Source: Betaproteobacteria bacterium (GTDB taxonomy: Bacteria; Pseudomonadota; Gammaproteobacteria; Burkholderiales; SG8-39). Taken from it: a stretch of DNA of 5,031 bases. The notes beneath the pieces were generated by a model. That model made no database searches. It saw only the letters and a list, made by a program, of their open reading frames with translations, and was not told the origin of the DNA. Where the stretch lies: positions 1 to 5,031 of the forward strand of contig QYQC01000056.1 of NCBI GenBank assembly GCA_007280315.1, read 5' to 3'. A program made the translations under genes and the position numbers. The number at the start of each line of letters is the position of its first letter. Positions within the stretch are counted from its first letter, which is position 1. Below are positions 1-5,031 of this stretch, piece after piece.

Positions 1-19
1 CTGCGCCGTGGACCCTGCG

Positions 20-370
20 TCAAAACACGATCACTTTGTCAGCCCACTGCGTCCAGGTCGTCAGCTCGGCGAGTGAACTTCTGCGCGTTCCCGGCACCAA
101 TTCCGGATCTGCAATCCCGCGCGCGTCGATGCAGGTTCCGCACACGCCCACCTCGGCTTTATTGCGAACGACGCGACCGAGCATGATCTGAATATTGTAA
201 AAACCCTGGGGAACCTTCTGACCGCCTTTGGCACAGGACGCCGCATCGCCCATCAAGAACAGTTTCACTTCCTCGCCTTCTGCATTGGACAGGGATCCGG
301 CGAGGCGCAAGCCGTTATAGCTGCGCTCGCTGCCATACGGCGCGTCGTTCAGGACGAATAGAGTCTTCAC
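20..370 (-). CDS. DsrE/DsrF-like (YchN-type) small sulfur-relay family protein
   Basis: A complete 116-residue cytoplasmic protein with the layout of the DsrE/YchN family: an N-terminal beta strand (KTLFVLNDAPYG), a middle strand (VKLFLMGDA) and a conserved Cys motif GVCGTCIDARG with Cys77 and Cys80, plus Cys46. Family members bind or relay sulfane sulfur on such cysteines, often as homo-oligomers, but a specific partner cannot be read here. The start codon is GTG, supported by a GGGGAG ribosome site (plus-strand 378-383) 7 bases upstream; length is normal for the family. It begins 31 bases after the stop of the TVP38-like gene and is probably the last gene of the three-gene minus-strand set. 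The stop is TGA. DsrE-like proteins occur as selenoproteins in some bacteria, but this copy has Cys codons throughout. The family call is firm; the biochemical role is inferred. Confidence 0.86.
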   Translation of the reverse strand: MKTLFVLNDAPYGSERSYNGLRLAGSLSNAEGEEVKLFLMGDAASCAKGGQKVPQGFYNIQIMLGRVVRNKAEVGVCGTCIDARGIADPELVPGTRRSSLAELTTWTQWADKVIVF

Positions 371-401
371 GGTGATTCTCCCCTTGCTTCATAAGATCGA
401 G

Positions 402-1061
402 TCAACGCATGTCGGATTGGCGAAACCGACGCACCAGCCGGGGCAGGAAAAAAACCAGCGCCAGCAGCGCCAGGGCCATCAAGGCGTTGCGGATCGCGCC
501 ATCCTCGCCGCTTAGGGCTTCTCGCCCGGCATGACCGAGCCAGGCGTAGGCGAGCGCGCCGGGAAACATGCAGACGAAGGAGGCGGCGACGTAAGCGGGA
601 AGCGGAATGCGTGTCAGACCGAGCGCATAATTTACGAGATTGAACGGGAACAGCGGCACCAGCCGCAGGAATGCGACGAAGCGCCAGCCTTCGGCTTGCA
701 CGCCGTCGATCAATTGTTTCAGCCTGCCGCCGGACTTGCGCGCAACCCAATCCGCCGCCAGATAGCGCGCCACGAGAAAGGCGAGCGTAGCGCCGAGCGT
801 AGCGCCAGTCAGGCTGTAGAGCGCGCCGGGCAGTGCGCCGAACACCGCGCCTGCCGCGAGCGTGAGTACCGAACCGGGAAGGAACAGCACCGTCGCCGCA
901 GCGTAGAGGGCGACGAACGCGAATGGCGCCCAGGCGCCGGCTTCGGCGACCCATTGGTGAAGCGTCTCCGCGTTCATCGCATCGCGGTTGGCGAAGCCGA
1001 AAGTCAGGCCGGCGGCCAGCACGAGGGCGAGCGCGACGCGCGTTGCGTTACCTGGCGTCAT
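402..1061 (-). CDS. TVP38/TMEM64 (SNARE-associated/DedA-like) inner-membrane protein
   Basis: A 219-residue polytopic membrane protein. Hydrophobic segments lie near residues 8-25, 46-74, 78-101, 128-148, 155-175 and 190-208. Family signatures are the glycine-rich segment around 62-91 (LPGSVLTLAAGAVFG) and the R-x-x-P-x-x-PF-x-x-x-NY-x-x-G-x-T-x-I block at about 133-151. Relatives are thought to act in membrane lipid or small-solute handling, but the substrate is unsettled. I chose the ATG at 1061 rather than the upstream ATG at 1124: the extra 21 residues are Arg-rich and lie wholly inside the preceding gene, while 1061 has AGGA about 9 bases upstream and starts a typical N-terminus. The start overlaps the end of the desaturase-like gene by 14 bases (ATGACGCCAGGTAA), implying translational coupling. 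Confidence 0.88.
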   Translation of the reverse strand: MTPGNATRVALALVLAAGLTFGFANRDAMNAETLHQWVAEAGAWAPFAFVALYAAATVLFLPGSVLTLAAGAVFGALPGALYSLTGATLGATLAFLVARYLAADWVARKSGGRLKQLIDGVQAEGWRFVAFLRLVPLFPFNLVNYALGLTRIPLPAYVAASFVCMFPGALAYAWLGHAGREALSGEDGAIRNALMALALLALVFFLPRLVRRFRQSDMR

Positions 1062-1911
1062 CAGTGGATTCCTGCGTGCGGCCGATCGCGTACCCATCGC
1101 CGGCTGCCGCAAACGGCAGCGCAAGCAGGCCGGTGAGTCTGACTGCTGCGTCGCTGCCGGTGAGCCCCTTTACGCCGATCGCCATACTCTCCTGCGGCAG
1201 TCGTGCGCTGTCGCGATAGGTGCCGCACAGCCGGTCCCACCAGGGGAGGTTGAATCCGAAATTGCTGTTGGTCTCGACCACTTCCATCGAGTGGTGGATG
1301 CGATGCATCTCCGGCGTCACCAGAATCCGGCGCAGCACGCGGTCAACGGCAACGTTCAGGTGCAAATTTGCGTGATTGAACATCGCGGTGGCGTTCAGCA
1401 GCACCTCGAACACCAATACCGCGGCCGCCGGCGCACCGAGCACCGCGATCACGGCGAATTTGATCAGCATCGACAGCAGGATTTCGATCGGATGAAAACG
1501 CGCGCCGGTGGTGACGTCAAAGTCCGCGTCGGCGTGATGAACCCGGTGCAGGCGCCACAACAGCGGCACTGCGTGGAACATCACATGCTGCAGGTAGATG
1601 ACGAAGTCGAGCGCGATCACCGATACTACGAACGCCGGCCAGAACGGCAGCGCGAACGCGTTCAGCAATCCCCAGCCGCGATCGGCGGCAAGGAGGGCGA
1701 AACCCACTCCCGCTAGCGGAAACACCAGGCGCAGGACCAGGCTGTTCAATACCACAAGCCCGAGGTTGGGCAGCCAGCGCACCCGCCGCGGCAGCAACCG
1801 CGCGCGCCTGGGCGCGGCGGTCTCCCACAGCGCCATCAGCGCGAACATGCCTAAGAATGCGCTCAGGCGGACGGCAGGCTCGTGCGCCAGCGCCCATTCG
1901 TTGAATGTCAT
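1048..1911 (-). CDS. Sterol desaturase / fatty acid hydroxylase family membrane protein
   Basis: A 287-residue integral membrane protein with the histidine boxes of the fatty acid hydroxylase superfamily, which hold a di-iron centre that hydroxylates or desaturates C-H bonds in lipids. Visible ligands: HVMFH (His109, His113), HRVHH (His122, 125, 126), His140 in RFHP, HANLH (His180, His184) and HRIHH (His203, 206, 207), followed by the typical LPWWDRLCGTY at 222-232. Hydrophobic spans occur near 16-30, 48-76, 86-108 and 143-175. The ATG at 1911 is preferred over a TTG at 1929 because GAGGAG (plus-strand 1917-1922) sits 5 bases before it. It is the first gene of the minus-strand set and shares a 100-base upstream region with the divergent ArsR-rhodanese gene. 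The actual lipid substrate cannot be told. No key histidine appears to be missing. Confidence 0.9.
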   Translation of the reverse strand: MTFNEWALAHEPAVRLSAFLGMFALMALWETAAPRRARLLPRRVRWLPNLGLVVLNSLVLRLVFPLAGVGFALLAADRGWGLLNAFALPFWPAFVVSVIALDFVIYLQHVMFHAVPLLWRLHRVHHADADFDVTTGARFHPIEILLSMLIKFAVIAVLGAPAAAVLVFEVLLNATAMFNHANLHLNVAVDRVLRRILVTPEMHRIHHSMEVVETNSNFGFNLPWWDRLCGTYRDSARLPQESMAIGVKGLTGSDAAVRLTGLLALPFAAAGDGYAIGRTQESTDDAR

Positions 1912-1937
1912 CGTCGCTCCTCGTGCCAACCGGGTCT

Positions 1938-1982
1938 TTGCCTGATGTCGTCAGTCAGGTATAATGCAAGTACTCAACTGAT
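1938..1982 (+). promoter_or_regulatory. Promoter and putative operator of the ArsR-rhodanese gene
   Basis: A perfect -10 hexamer TATAAT (1960-1965) lies 16 bases after TTGCCT (1938-1943, 4 of 6 matches to TTGACA), placing transcription start near 1972. The spacer holds an inverted repeat CCTGA (1941-1945) / TCAGG (1955-1959). Nine bases after the -10 is CAACTGAT (1975-1982), which recurs at the same offset in the second promoter of this window. ArsR proteins commonly repress their own promoter from sites like these, so autoregulation is likely but not shown. A promoter for the divergent minus-strand genes must also lie in 1912-2011; I see no convincing hexamer pair for it. Confidence 0.6.
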
Positions 1983-2011
1983 TAGTAGAATAGTAGGAGG
2001 TCGCCGCCGCG

Positions 2012-2671
2012 ATGTCAACAGACGATTTCAAGCAGCAGATGCATGCCCAGCTCGCGCGGGTGGGAAAGGCGCTGGCGAACGGTAACCGCCTGGAGTTGCT
2101 GGATTACGTTGCGCAGGGGCCGCGTAGCGTGGAGGAACTCGCGGCCGTGACCCGGCTTTCGGTGGCCAACGCGTCCAAGCATCTGCAGGAACTGCGTCGC
2201 GCCGGGCTGGTTCGGGCGCGCAAGGAAGGCCTGCGCGTGTACTACGAGGTGGCAGGCGCGGATGTGGTGGATCTGATCGCCGCGCTGGGTCTGGTCGCCG
2301 AGACGCGGCTCGCCGAAATGGCACATCTGGTGCGTACCTACATCACTGCGCGCGACGACCTGGAGACGATTCCCGCTGCCGAACTGTTACGGCGGTCAAA
2401 GCAGGGGCTGGTGACCGTGCTCGATGTGCGCCCGGCGAAGGAATTCGCCGCCGGGCATCTACCGGGGGCGATCAACATCCCGGTCGAAGAACTGAGCAAA
2501 CGCATGAAAAATTTTCCCAAGGGACGCGAAGTCATCGCCTATTGCCGCGGTACCTACTGTCTGCTGTCGGTGGATGCGGTAGCGCTTTTGCGAAAGAAAG
2601 GCTACAAGGCGCGCCGGCTGGAGGAAGGCTTTCCCGAATGGAAGGCGTCCGGACTTCCGGTCGAGGCCTGA
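2012..2671 (+). CDS. ArsR-family regulator fused to a rhodanese domain
   Basis: A 219-residue soluble two-domain protein. Residues 12-95 form an ArsR-type winged helix: GKALANGNRLELL, the recognition helix LSVANASKHLQELRRAGLV at about 49-67, then the wing KEGLRVYYEV. Residues 115-219 form a rhodanese domain with LDVRPAKEFAAGHLPGAINIP (split at 137-157) and the active loop YCRGTYC holding Cys178 and Cys183. The DNA-binding half has no cysteine, so the CxC metal site of classical ArsR/SmtB sensors is absent; sensing is more likely through persulfide, or conceivably a selenium adduct, on Cys178. This is inference. The start is set by AGGAGG at 1995-2000, 11 bases upstream of the ATG. It is divergent from the desaturase-like gene and upstream of the selenoprotein gene, whose promoter shares a motif with its own. 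Length fits known ArsR-rhodanese fusions. Confidence 0.9.
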   Translation: MSTDDFKQQMHAQLARVGKALANGNRLELLDYVAQGPRSVEELAAVTRLSVANASKHLQELRRAGLVRARKEGLRVYYEVAGADVVDLIAALGLVAETRLAEMAHLVRTYITARDDLETIPAAELLRRSKQGLVTVLDVRPAKEFAAGHLPGAINIPVEELSKRMKNFPKGREVIAYCRGTYCLLSVDAVALLRKKGYKARRLEEGFPEWKASGLPVEA

Positions 2672-2696
2672 TACACCCGCGACGCAGGGACGTCGA

Positions 2697-2722
2697 ATGC
2701 CCGGACGCCCGGTGCCGGGTAT
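2697..2722 (+). terminator. GC-rich hairpin after the regulator gene, possible weak terminator
   Basis: ATGCCCGG (2697-2704) pairs with CCGGGTAT (2715-2722) over 8 bp, one G-U, with a 10-base loop, 25 bases after the regulator stop. There is no T-tract after it, so intrinsic termination is doubtful; the hairpin may only be incidental GC-rich pairing. Confidence 0.25.
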
Positions 2723-2761
2723 ACAACCCGCGCTCAGGCTCGTACCATATCGAACAGATTC

Positions 2762-2784
2762 CGATTTGACACAAGTCAAGATCG
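2762..2784 (+). promoter_or_regulatory. Inverted repeat TTGAC-N4-GTCAA, FNR/FixK-like site
   Basis: TTGAC (2766-2770) and GTCAA (2775-2779) form a perfect inverted repeat around ACAA. It is widened by CGAT (2762-2765) and ATCG (2781-2784) with one extra G on the right. The core agrees with the degenerate TTGAY-N4-RTCAA pattern of FNR/Anr/FixK-type regulators. It overlaps the -35, and its centre is near -28 from the predicted start, which suits repression better than class II activation at -41.5. It may equally be the binding site of another dimeric regulator. Confidence 0.4.
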
Positions 2785-2812
2785 CGTGTAATTTGCATGC
2801 ACAACTGATCGA
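2766..2812 (+). promoter_or_regulatory. Promoter of the Sec-containing MetE-like gene, with shared CAACTGAT motif
   Basis: A perfect -35 TTGACA (2766-2771) is followed after 15 bases by TGTAAT (2787-2792, 5 of 6 to TATAAT); TAATTT (2789-2794) gives the ideal 17-base spacing but a poorer match. CAACTGAT (2802-2809) lies 9 bases after TGTAAT, exactly as after TATAAT in the regulator promoter. Bases 2802-2823 also form an imperfect palindrome with CAAC and GTTG at its ends. The start would be near 2799-2801, leaving a leader of about 110 bases before the gene at 2911. Confidence 0.55.
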
Positions 2813-2855
2813 TTGATTGGTTGAACAGCCTGAAGTTGATGCAACCGGCGGAAAC

Positions 2856-2881
2856 TCCCGCCGCCATTGGGCGGCGCGGGA
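2856..2881 (+). other. Leader hairpin upstream of the MetE-like selenoprotein gene
   Basis: TCCCG (2856-2860) pairs with CGGGA (2877-2881) and CCGCC (2861-2865) with GGCGG (2870-2874), closing an ATTG loop, with CG (2875-2876) bulged. This 10-bp stem lies in the untranslated leader and ends 19 bases before the ribosome site. It could affect leader stability or translation. No known riboswitch class is recognised and there is no T-tract. Confidence 0.4.
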
Positions 2882-2910
2882 ACAGACCGGCGAAACGAGA
2901 AGGAGGGGAA

Positions 2911-4068
2911 ATGTTCCAAGTCACCCAGGTGGGAAGTTGGCCGCGTTCGGAGAAGTTGCTCCGCGCGGGTGAGGATCGTCGCGCGGGTAAGATCACGCGA
3001 TCGGCGCTGGACCGCATCGCCGACGATGAGGTCCGTCGCTGCGTCGCGGCGCAGGTCGAAGCCGGCGTCGACATCGTTGTGGATGGCGAACAGCGCCGCG
3101 ACAGCTTCGTTTCGTTCGTCACGGAAAAACTCGATGGCACCGAACTCAAGTCGATGGAAGAGACGGCCACCGACAAGAAAGCGTTCGATAAAATGCTCAA
3201 GGACGCCGACGTCAAGCCCGGCACCATCAGGAACCCGGTCTGCGTCGGCAAGCTGTCGCGCCGGGAACCGCTGGCGCTGGATGAGTTCAAGTTCGTCAAG
3301 ACGCTGACCGACAGGCCGGTGAAGATTCCGCTGCCGGGACCTTACCTGCTGATCCGCACCATGTGGGGACCGAAATTCTCGAAGAAATACTATCCCAGCC
3401 CGACTGATATGGCCGATGACGTCGTGCGTATCCTCAGGGACGAACTGATCAATCTGCGCGATGCCGGGTGTGAATTCGTCCAGTTCGACGAGCCGGTGCT
3501 GACTGAAGTGGTGCACTCGGGCAATAGCCACGATGGGGGCGCTTTAAGTCGAACCTTTATGTGAGGAAGTTTAGCGACCCGCCGTGATGCGGGTTCTGAA
3601 CTCCAATTTGCAGTAGATCTGATGAACCGTATCGTCGATGGTGTCGACGGCATCCGAACCGGAATCCATATTTGCAGGGGGAACTGGAGCAAGAAGGACG
3701 ACGTGCATCTTGCGGGGGACTACAAGCCGCTGGTTCCGTCGCTGTCAAAAATGCGGGTCCAGCAAATGGTGCTCGAATTCGCGACGCCGCGGGCAGGCGA
3801 TTTCGGCATCGTGGGACAGCATCTCAATGACCGCGAAATCGGCCTCGGGGTGGTCAATCCCAAGACCGCGGAAATCGAGAGCGTAGATTACATCGTAGGC
3901 AAGACCGAAGAGGCGTTGAAGTACTACAAGCCGAAGGACATTTTCCTCAGTCCGGACTGCGGATTCGGCACCTTCTCCGACTGCTGCGTTTCCGATGAGC
4001 AGACGGCGACGGCAAAGATGAAACGCCTCGTCGAGGCGGCAAAGGTGTTGCGCGAACGCTACGCCTGA
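2911..4068 (+). CDS. MetE/COG0620-family (core-type) zinc methyltransferase, putative selenoprotein with Sec218
   Basis: Read through one TGA, this is a 385-residue protein of the cobalamin-independent methionine synthase C-terminal family, which activates a thiol on zinc for methyl or alkyl transfer. It begins QVGSWPR and runs through DGEQRRDSF (58-66), PLPGPYLL (140-147) and FVQFDEPVLTEV (189-200). It then continues, after the TGA, to HIC (His253, Cys255), LEFATPRAGD (Glu289) and SPDCGFGTF (Cys350). The His-x-Cys, Glu and Cys set matches the MetE zinc ligands, and the 61-residue Glu-Cys spacing equals that of E. coli MetE. The N-terminal folate-binding half of full MetE is missing, as in core-MetE, epoxyalkane:CoM transferase and related short enzymes, so the methyl or alkyl donor and acceptor are unknown. 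Residue 218 (TGA, 3562-3564) follows RTFM, where I recall Cys in homologues. ATG 2911 has AGGAGG at 2901-2906; a TTG at 2821 in frame lacks one. The alternative is a nonsense-mutated pseudogene, which the SECIS and selA argue against. Confidence 0.85.
3562..3564 (+). other. In-frame UGA, proposed selenocysteine codon 218
   Basis: The frame is open from 2911 to 3561 and from 3565 to 4065 with this single TGA between. Translation directly after it gives GSLATRRDAGSELQFAVDL, running without a gap into MNRIVDG, so no bases are missing or shifted. The expected family residue is Cys, one base from TGA (TGC or TGT). Neighbouring genes here stop at TGA (DsrE, TVP38 and regulator genes), so the code is not one that reads TGA as Trp throughout. 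Confidence 0.85.
3562..3604 (+). promoter_or_regulatory. Bacterial SECIS element within the coding sequence
   Basis: Starting at the UGA, the RNA folds as follows: GG (3565-3566) with CC (3603-3604); A3567 bulged; AGTTTAG (3568-3574) with CTGAACT (3596-3602), one U-G pair; C3575 bulged; GACCCGC (3576-3582) with GCGGGTT (3589-3595), one G-U pair; and a six-base loop CGTGAT (3583-3588). That is 16 bp with two single bulges. The loop has G then U at positions 2-3, and 18 nt separate UGA and loop. Bacterial SECIS elements recognised by SelB lie immediately 3' of the UGA, carry a G within the first two loop bases, and have roughly this UGA-loop distance (similar in E. coli fdhF). The bulged base here is C rather than the U of fdhF. 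The pairing was done by eye and no energy was computed. Confidence 0.82.
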
Positions 4069-4082
4069 TTTCCCGGTGCGAA

Positions 4083-4131
4083 TCCCCTGGCCCTGCCACG
4101 AGGTTTGCCCTCGGGGCGGGGACCAGCGGGA
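4083..4131 (+). other. Long imperfect hairpin between the selenoprotein gene and selA
   Basis: CGAGG (4099-4103) pairs with CCTCG (4109-4113) around TTTGC. After an A-G mismatch, CCCTGCC (4091-4097) pairs with GGCGGGG (4115-4121) with one U-G. A4122 is bulged, then CTGG (4087-4090) pairs with CCAG (4123-4126). C4127 is bulged, then TCCC (4083-4086) pairs with GGGA (4128-4131). The total is about 20 bp. No T-tract follows, so it is not a classic terminator; it may protect or process the transcript, or modulate selA expression. The rest of the 183-base gap (4069-4251) shows only the short palindrome AACCGGTT (4174-4181), no clear promoter and no tRNA. Confidence 0.55.
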
Positions 4132-4251
4132 AGAATGACGCAGGTACGATGTCGCACGTAAGCCCAATGCGCTAACCGGTTGGCCCTCATTTTCACGCTC
4201 GCCAGTTTCTGACGATGGTGCGGCGGATTGTTTTGAATGAGGCAAAGACCG

Positions 4252-5031
4252 ATGAGCAGTAATTCGATTCCGACCACGGGCGACGCCGATCCCCGGGCCA
4301 ACACTGCCGGGTCCAGTCGCGACCTGCCCGCCGTGTACCAGGTGCTCGATCATCCGCGCCTCGTGGCGCTGCTGGGGCGGGTCGACCGCGCCTACGTGGT
4401 TGAGGAAGTGCGCGCCTGCATTGAGGTTCATCGACAGGCCTTGCAACCAGACGCTGCTGGCGACGCTCCGTCGCTCGAGACCATTGTTGAGCAGGTGACC
4501 GCGCGCATCGAAAACTGGTTTCAGCCGCGTTTGAAAGAGGTGATCAATCTCACGGGTACGGTGCTGCACACCAATCTGGGCCGCGCGCCCCTGTCCGAGC
4601 CGGCTATTGAAGCGATGCGTGCCGCGGCCAGCTGCGTCAACCTCGAGTATGACCTGAACAGCGGCACGCGCGGCGACCGTGATGACCTCGTCGAAGCGTT
4701 GCTGTGCCGACTGACCGGTGCTGAGGCCGCCACTGTGGTCAACAACAATGCGGCCGCCGTGTTTCTGGTGCTCAACACGCTGGCCAATCGGCGCGGGGTT
4801 GCCGTCAGTCGCGGGGAACTGGTCGAGATCGGCGACAGCTTCCGCATACCCGACATTATCCGCAAGAGCGGCTGTAAACTGATGGAGGTGGGAACGACCA
4901 ACCGCACCCACCTGAAGGACTATCAGCAGGCGCTCGACGACGGCGCGCGTCTTCTGCTCAAGGTCCACACCAGCAACTATCGAATCGAGGGCTTTGTGCA
5001 CGCGATCGAGCTGCAGGAACTGGCGCGGCTC
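4252..5031 (+). CDS. selA: L-seryl-tRNA(Sec) selenium transferase (SelA), 5' part, cut by the window end
   Basis: SelA is the PLP enzyme that converts Ser-tRNA(Sec) to Sec-tRNA(Sec) with selenophosphate, acting as a large ring-shaped cytosolic oligomer. The 260 codons present are open to the last base and carry its landmarks: an N-terminal helical domain with LPAVYQVLDHP (25-35); VINLTGTVLHTNLGRAPLSE (split at 97-116); NLEYDLNSGTRGDRD (130-144); the cofactor-site VVNNNAAAVFLVLN (162-175); SRGELVEIGDSFRIPDI (186-202); and MEVGTTNRTHLKDY (211-224). The PLP-binding lysine would lie beyond the window. About 20 extra low-complexity residues precede the conserved start. ATG 4252 has GAGG at 4239-4242, 9 bases upstream. 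It lies 183 bases after the selenoprotein gene on the same strand and is possibly co-transcribed. selB would be expected next, beyond the window. Confidence 0.96.
   Translation, partial: MSSNSIPTTGDADPRANTAGSSRDLPAVYQVLDHPRLVALLGRVDRAYVVEEVRACIEVHRQALQPDAAGDAPSLETIVEQVTARIENWFQPRLKEVINLTGTVLHTNLGRAPLSEPAIEAMRAAASCVNLEYDLNSGTRGDRDDLVEALLCRLTGAEAATVVNNNAAAVFLVLNTLANRRGVAVSRGELVEIGDSFRIPDIIRKSGCKLMEVGTTNRTHLKDYQQALDDGARLLLKVHTSNYRIEGFVHAIELQELARL

Noticed and set aside
1062..1124. Upstream ATG start for the TVP38-like gene
   Set aside because: The added 21 residues are Arg-rich and lie fully within the preceding gene, while the ATG at 1061 has a better ribosome site and typical N-terminus.
1983..1996. 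Tandem TAGTAG-AA-TAGTAG before the regulator start
   Set aside because: It is short, overlaps the ribosome site and is not repeated in the other promoter; chance is the simplest explanation.
2821..2910. Upstream TTG start for the MetE-like gene
   Set aside because: There is no ribosome site, the added 30 residues match nothing in the family, and the stretch covers the leader hairpin and the AGGAGG site that serves the ATG at 2911.
2911..4068. Two separate genes or a pseudogene with a nonsense mutation or frameshift
   Set aside because: There is no frameshift: both halves share one frame and join through conserved sequence. The only lesion is a TGA at a Cys position with a SECIS-like stem after it and selA nearby. 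The ATG at 3622 lies inside a conserved helix and has no ribosome site.
4069..4110. tRNA-like T-arm and CCA (GGTGCGAATCCCC near 4076-4088), possible selC
   Set aside because: Only about 2 bp of T-stem can form, no acceptor or anticodon arm is present, the upstream part would be coding, and no TTCAAA anticodon loop lies nearby on either strand.
4066..4161. Second Sec codon: the terminal TGA followed by a hairpin, with the frame open to TAA at 4159-4161
   Set aside because: The family normally ends near RERYA. The 30-residue extension is Pro/Gly/Arg-rich and unlike homologues, and the hairpin loop TTTGC lacks G in its first two bases.
3745..5001. Long minus-strand open frame opposite the MetE-like gene and selA
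   Set aside because: It is an antisense shadow of two strongly recognised genes in GC-rich DNA, and no protein family is recognisable in it.

Overview
The window is high-GC bacterial DNA, most in keeping with a proteobacterium (codon use, clear AGGAGG-type ribosome sites, E. coli-like promoter hexamers). I cannot place it more closely. It holds two divergent blocks.

Left block, minus strand, read from 1911 down to 20: a fatty acid hydroxylase/sterol desaturase family di-iron membrane protein, a TVP38/TMEM64 (SNARE-associated, DedA-like) membrane protein whose start overlaps it by 14 bases, and a small DsrE/YchN-family protein with a CGTC motif. Tight spacing suggests one operon.

Right block, plus strand: a one-component regulator fusing an ArsR-type winged helix to a rhodanese domain (2012-2671); a short, core-type member of the cobalamin-independent methionine synthase (MetE/COG0620) family (2911-4068); and the first 260 codons of selA (4252 to the window end), encoding L-seryl-tRNA(Sec) selenium transferase.

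The main result is that the MetE-like gene is interrupted by one in-frame TGA (3562-3564). It lies where, as I recall the family, a Cys follows RTFM. The same frame continues directly afterwards with conserved family sequence, including the remaining zinc ligands. Immediately 3' of the TGA the RNA can fold into a bulged stem of about 16 bp with a CGUGAU loop 18 nt from the UGA, which matches a bacterial SECIS. With selA next door, the simplest reading is a selenoprotein of 385 residues with Sec218, not two genes or a pseudogene. I do not recall a described MetE-family selenoprotein, but could not search.

The regulator and selenoprotein promoters share a -10-like hexamer followed at the same 9-base distance by CAACTGAT, which hints at common control. 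A strong hairpin lies between the selenoprotein gene and selA. Together the right block looks like a self-contained sulfur/selenium module: a rhodanese-type sensor, a Sec-containing methyl/alkyl transferase-like enzyme, and part of the Sec-synthesis machinery.
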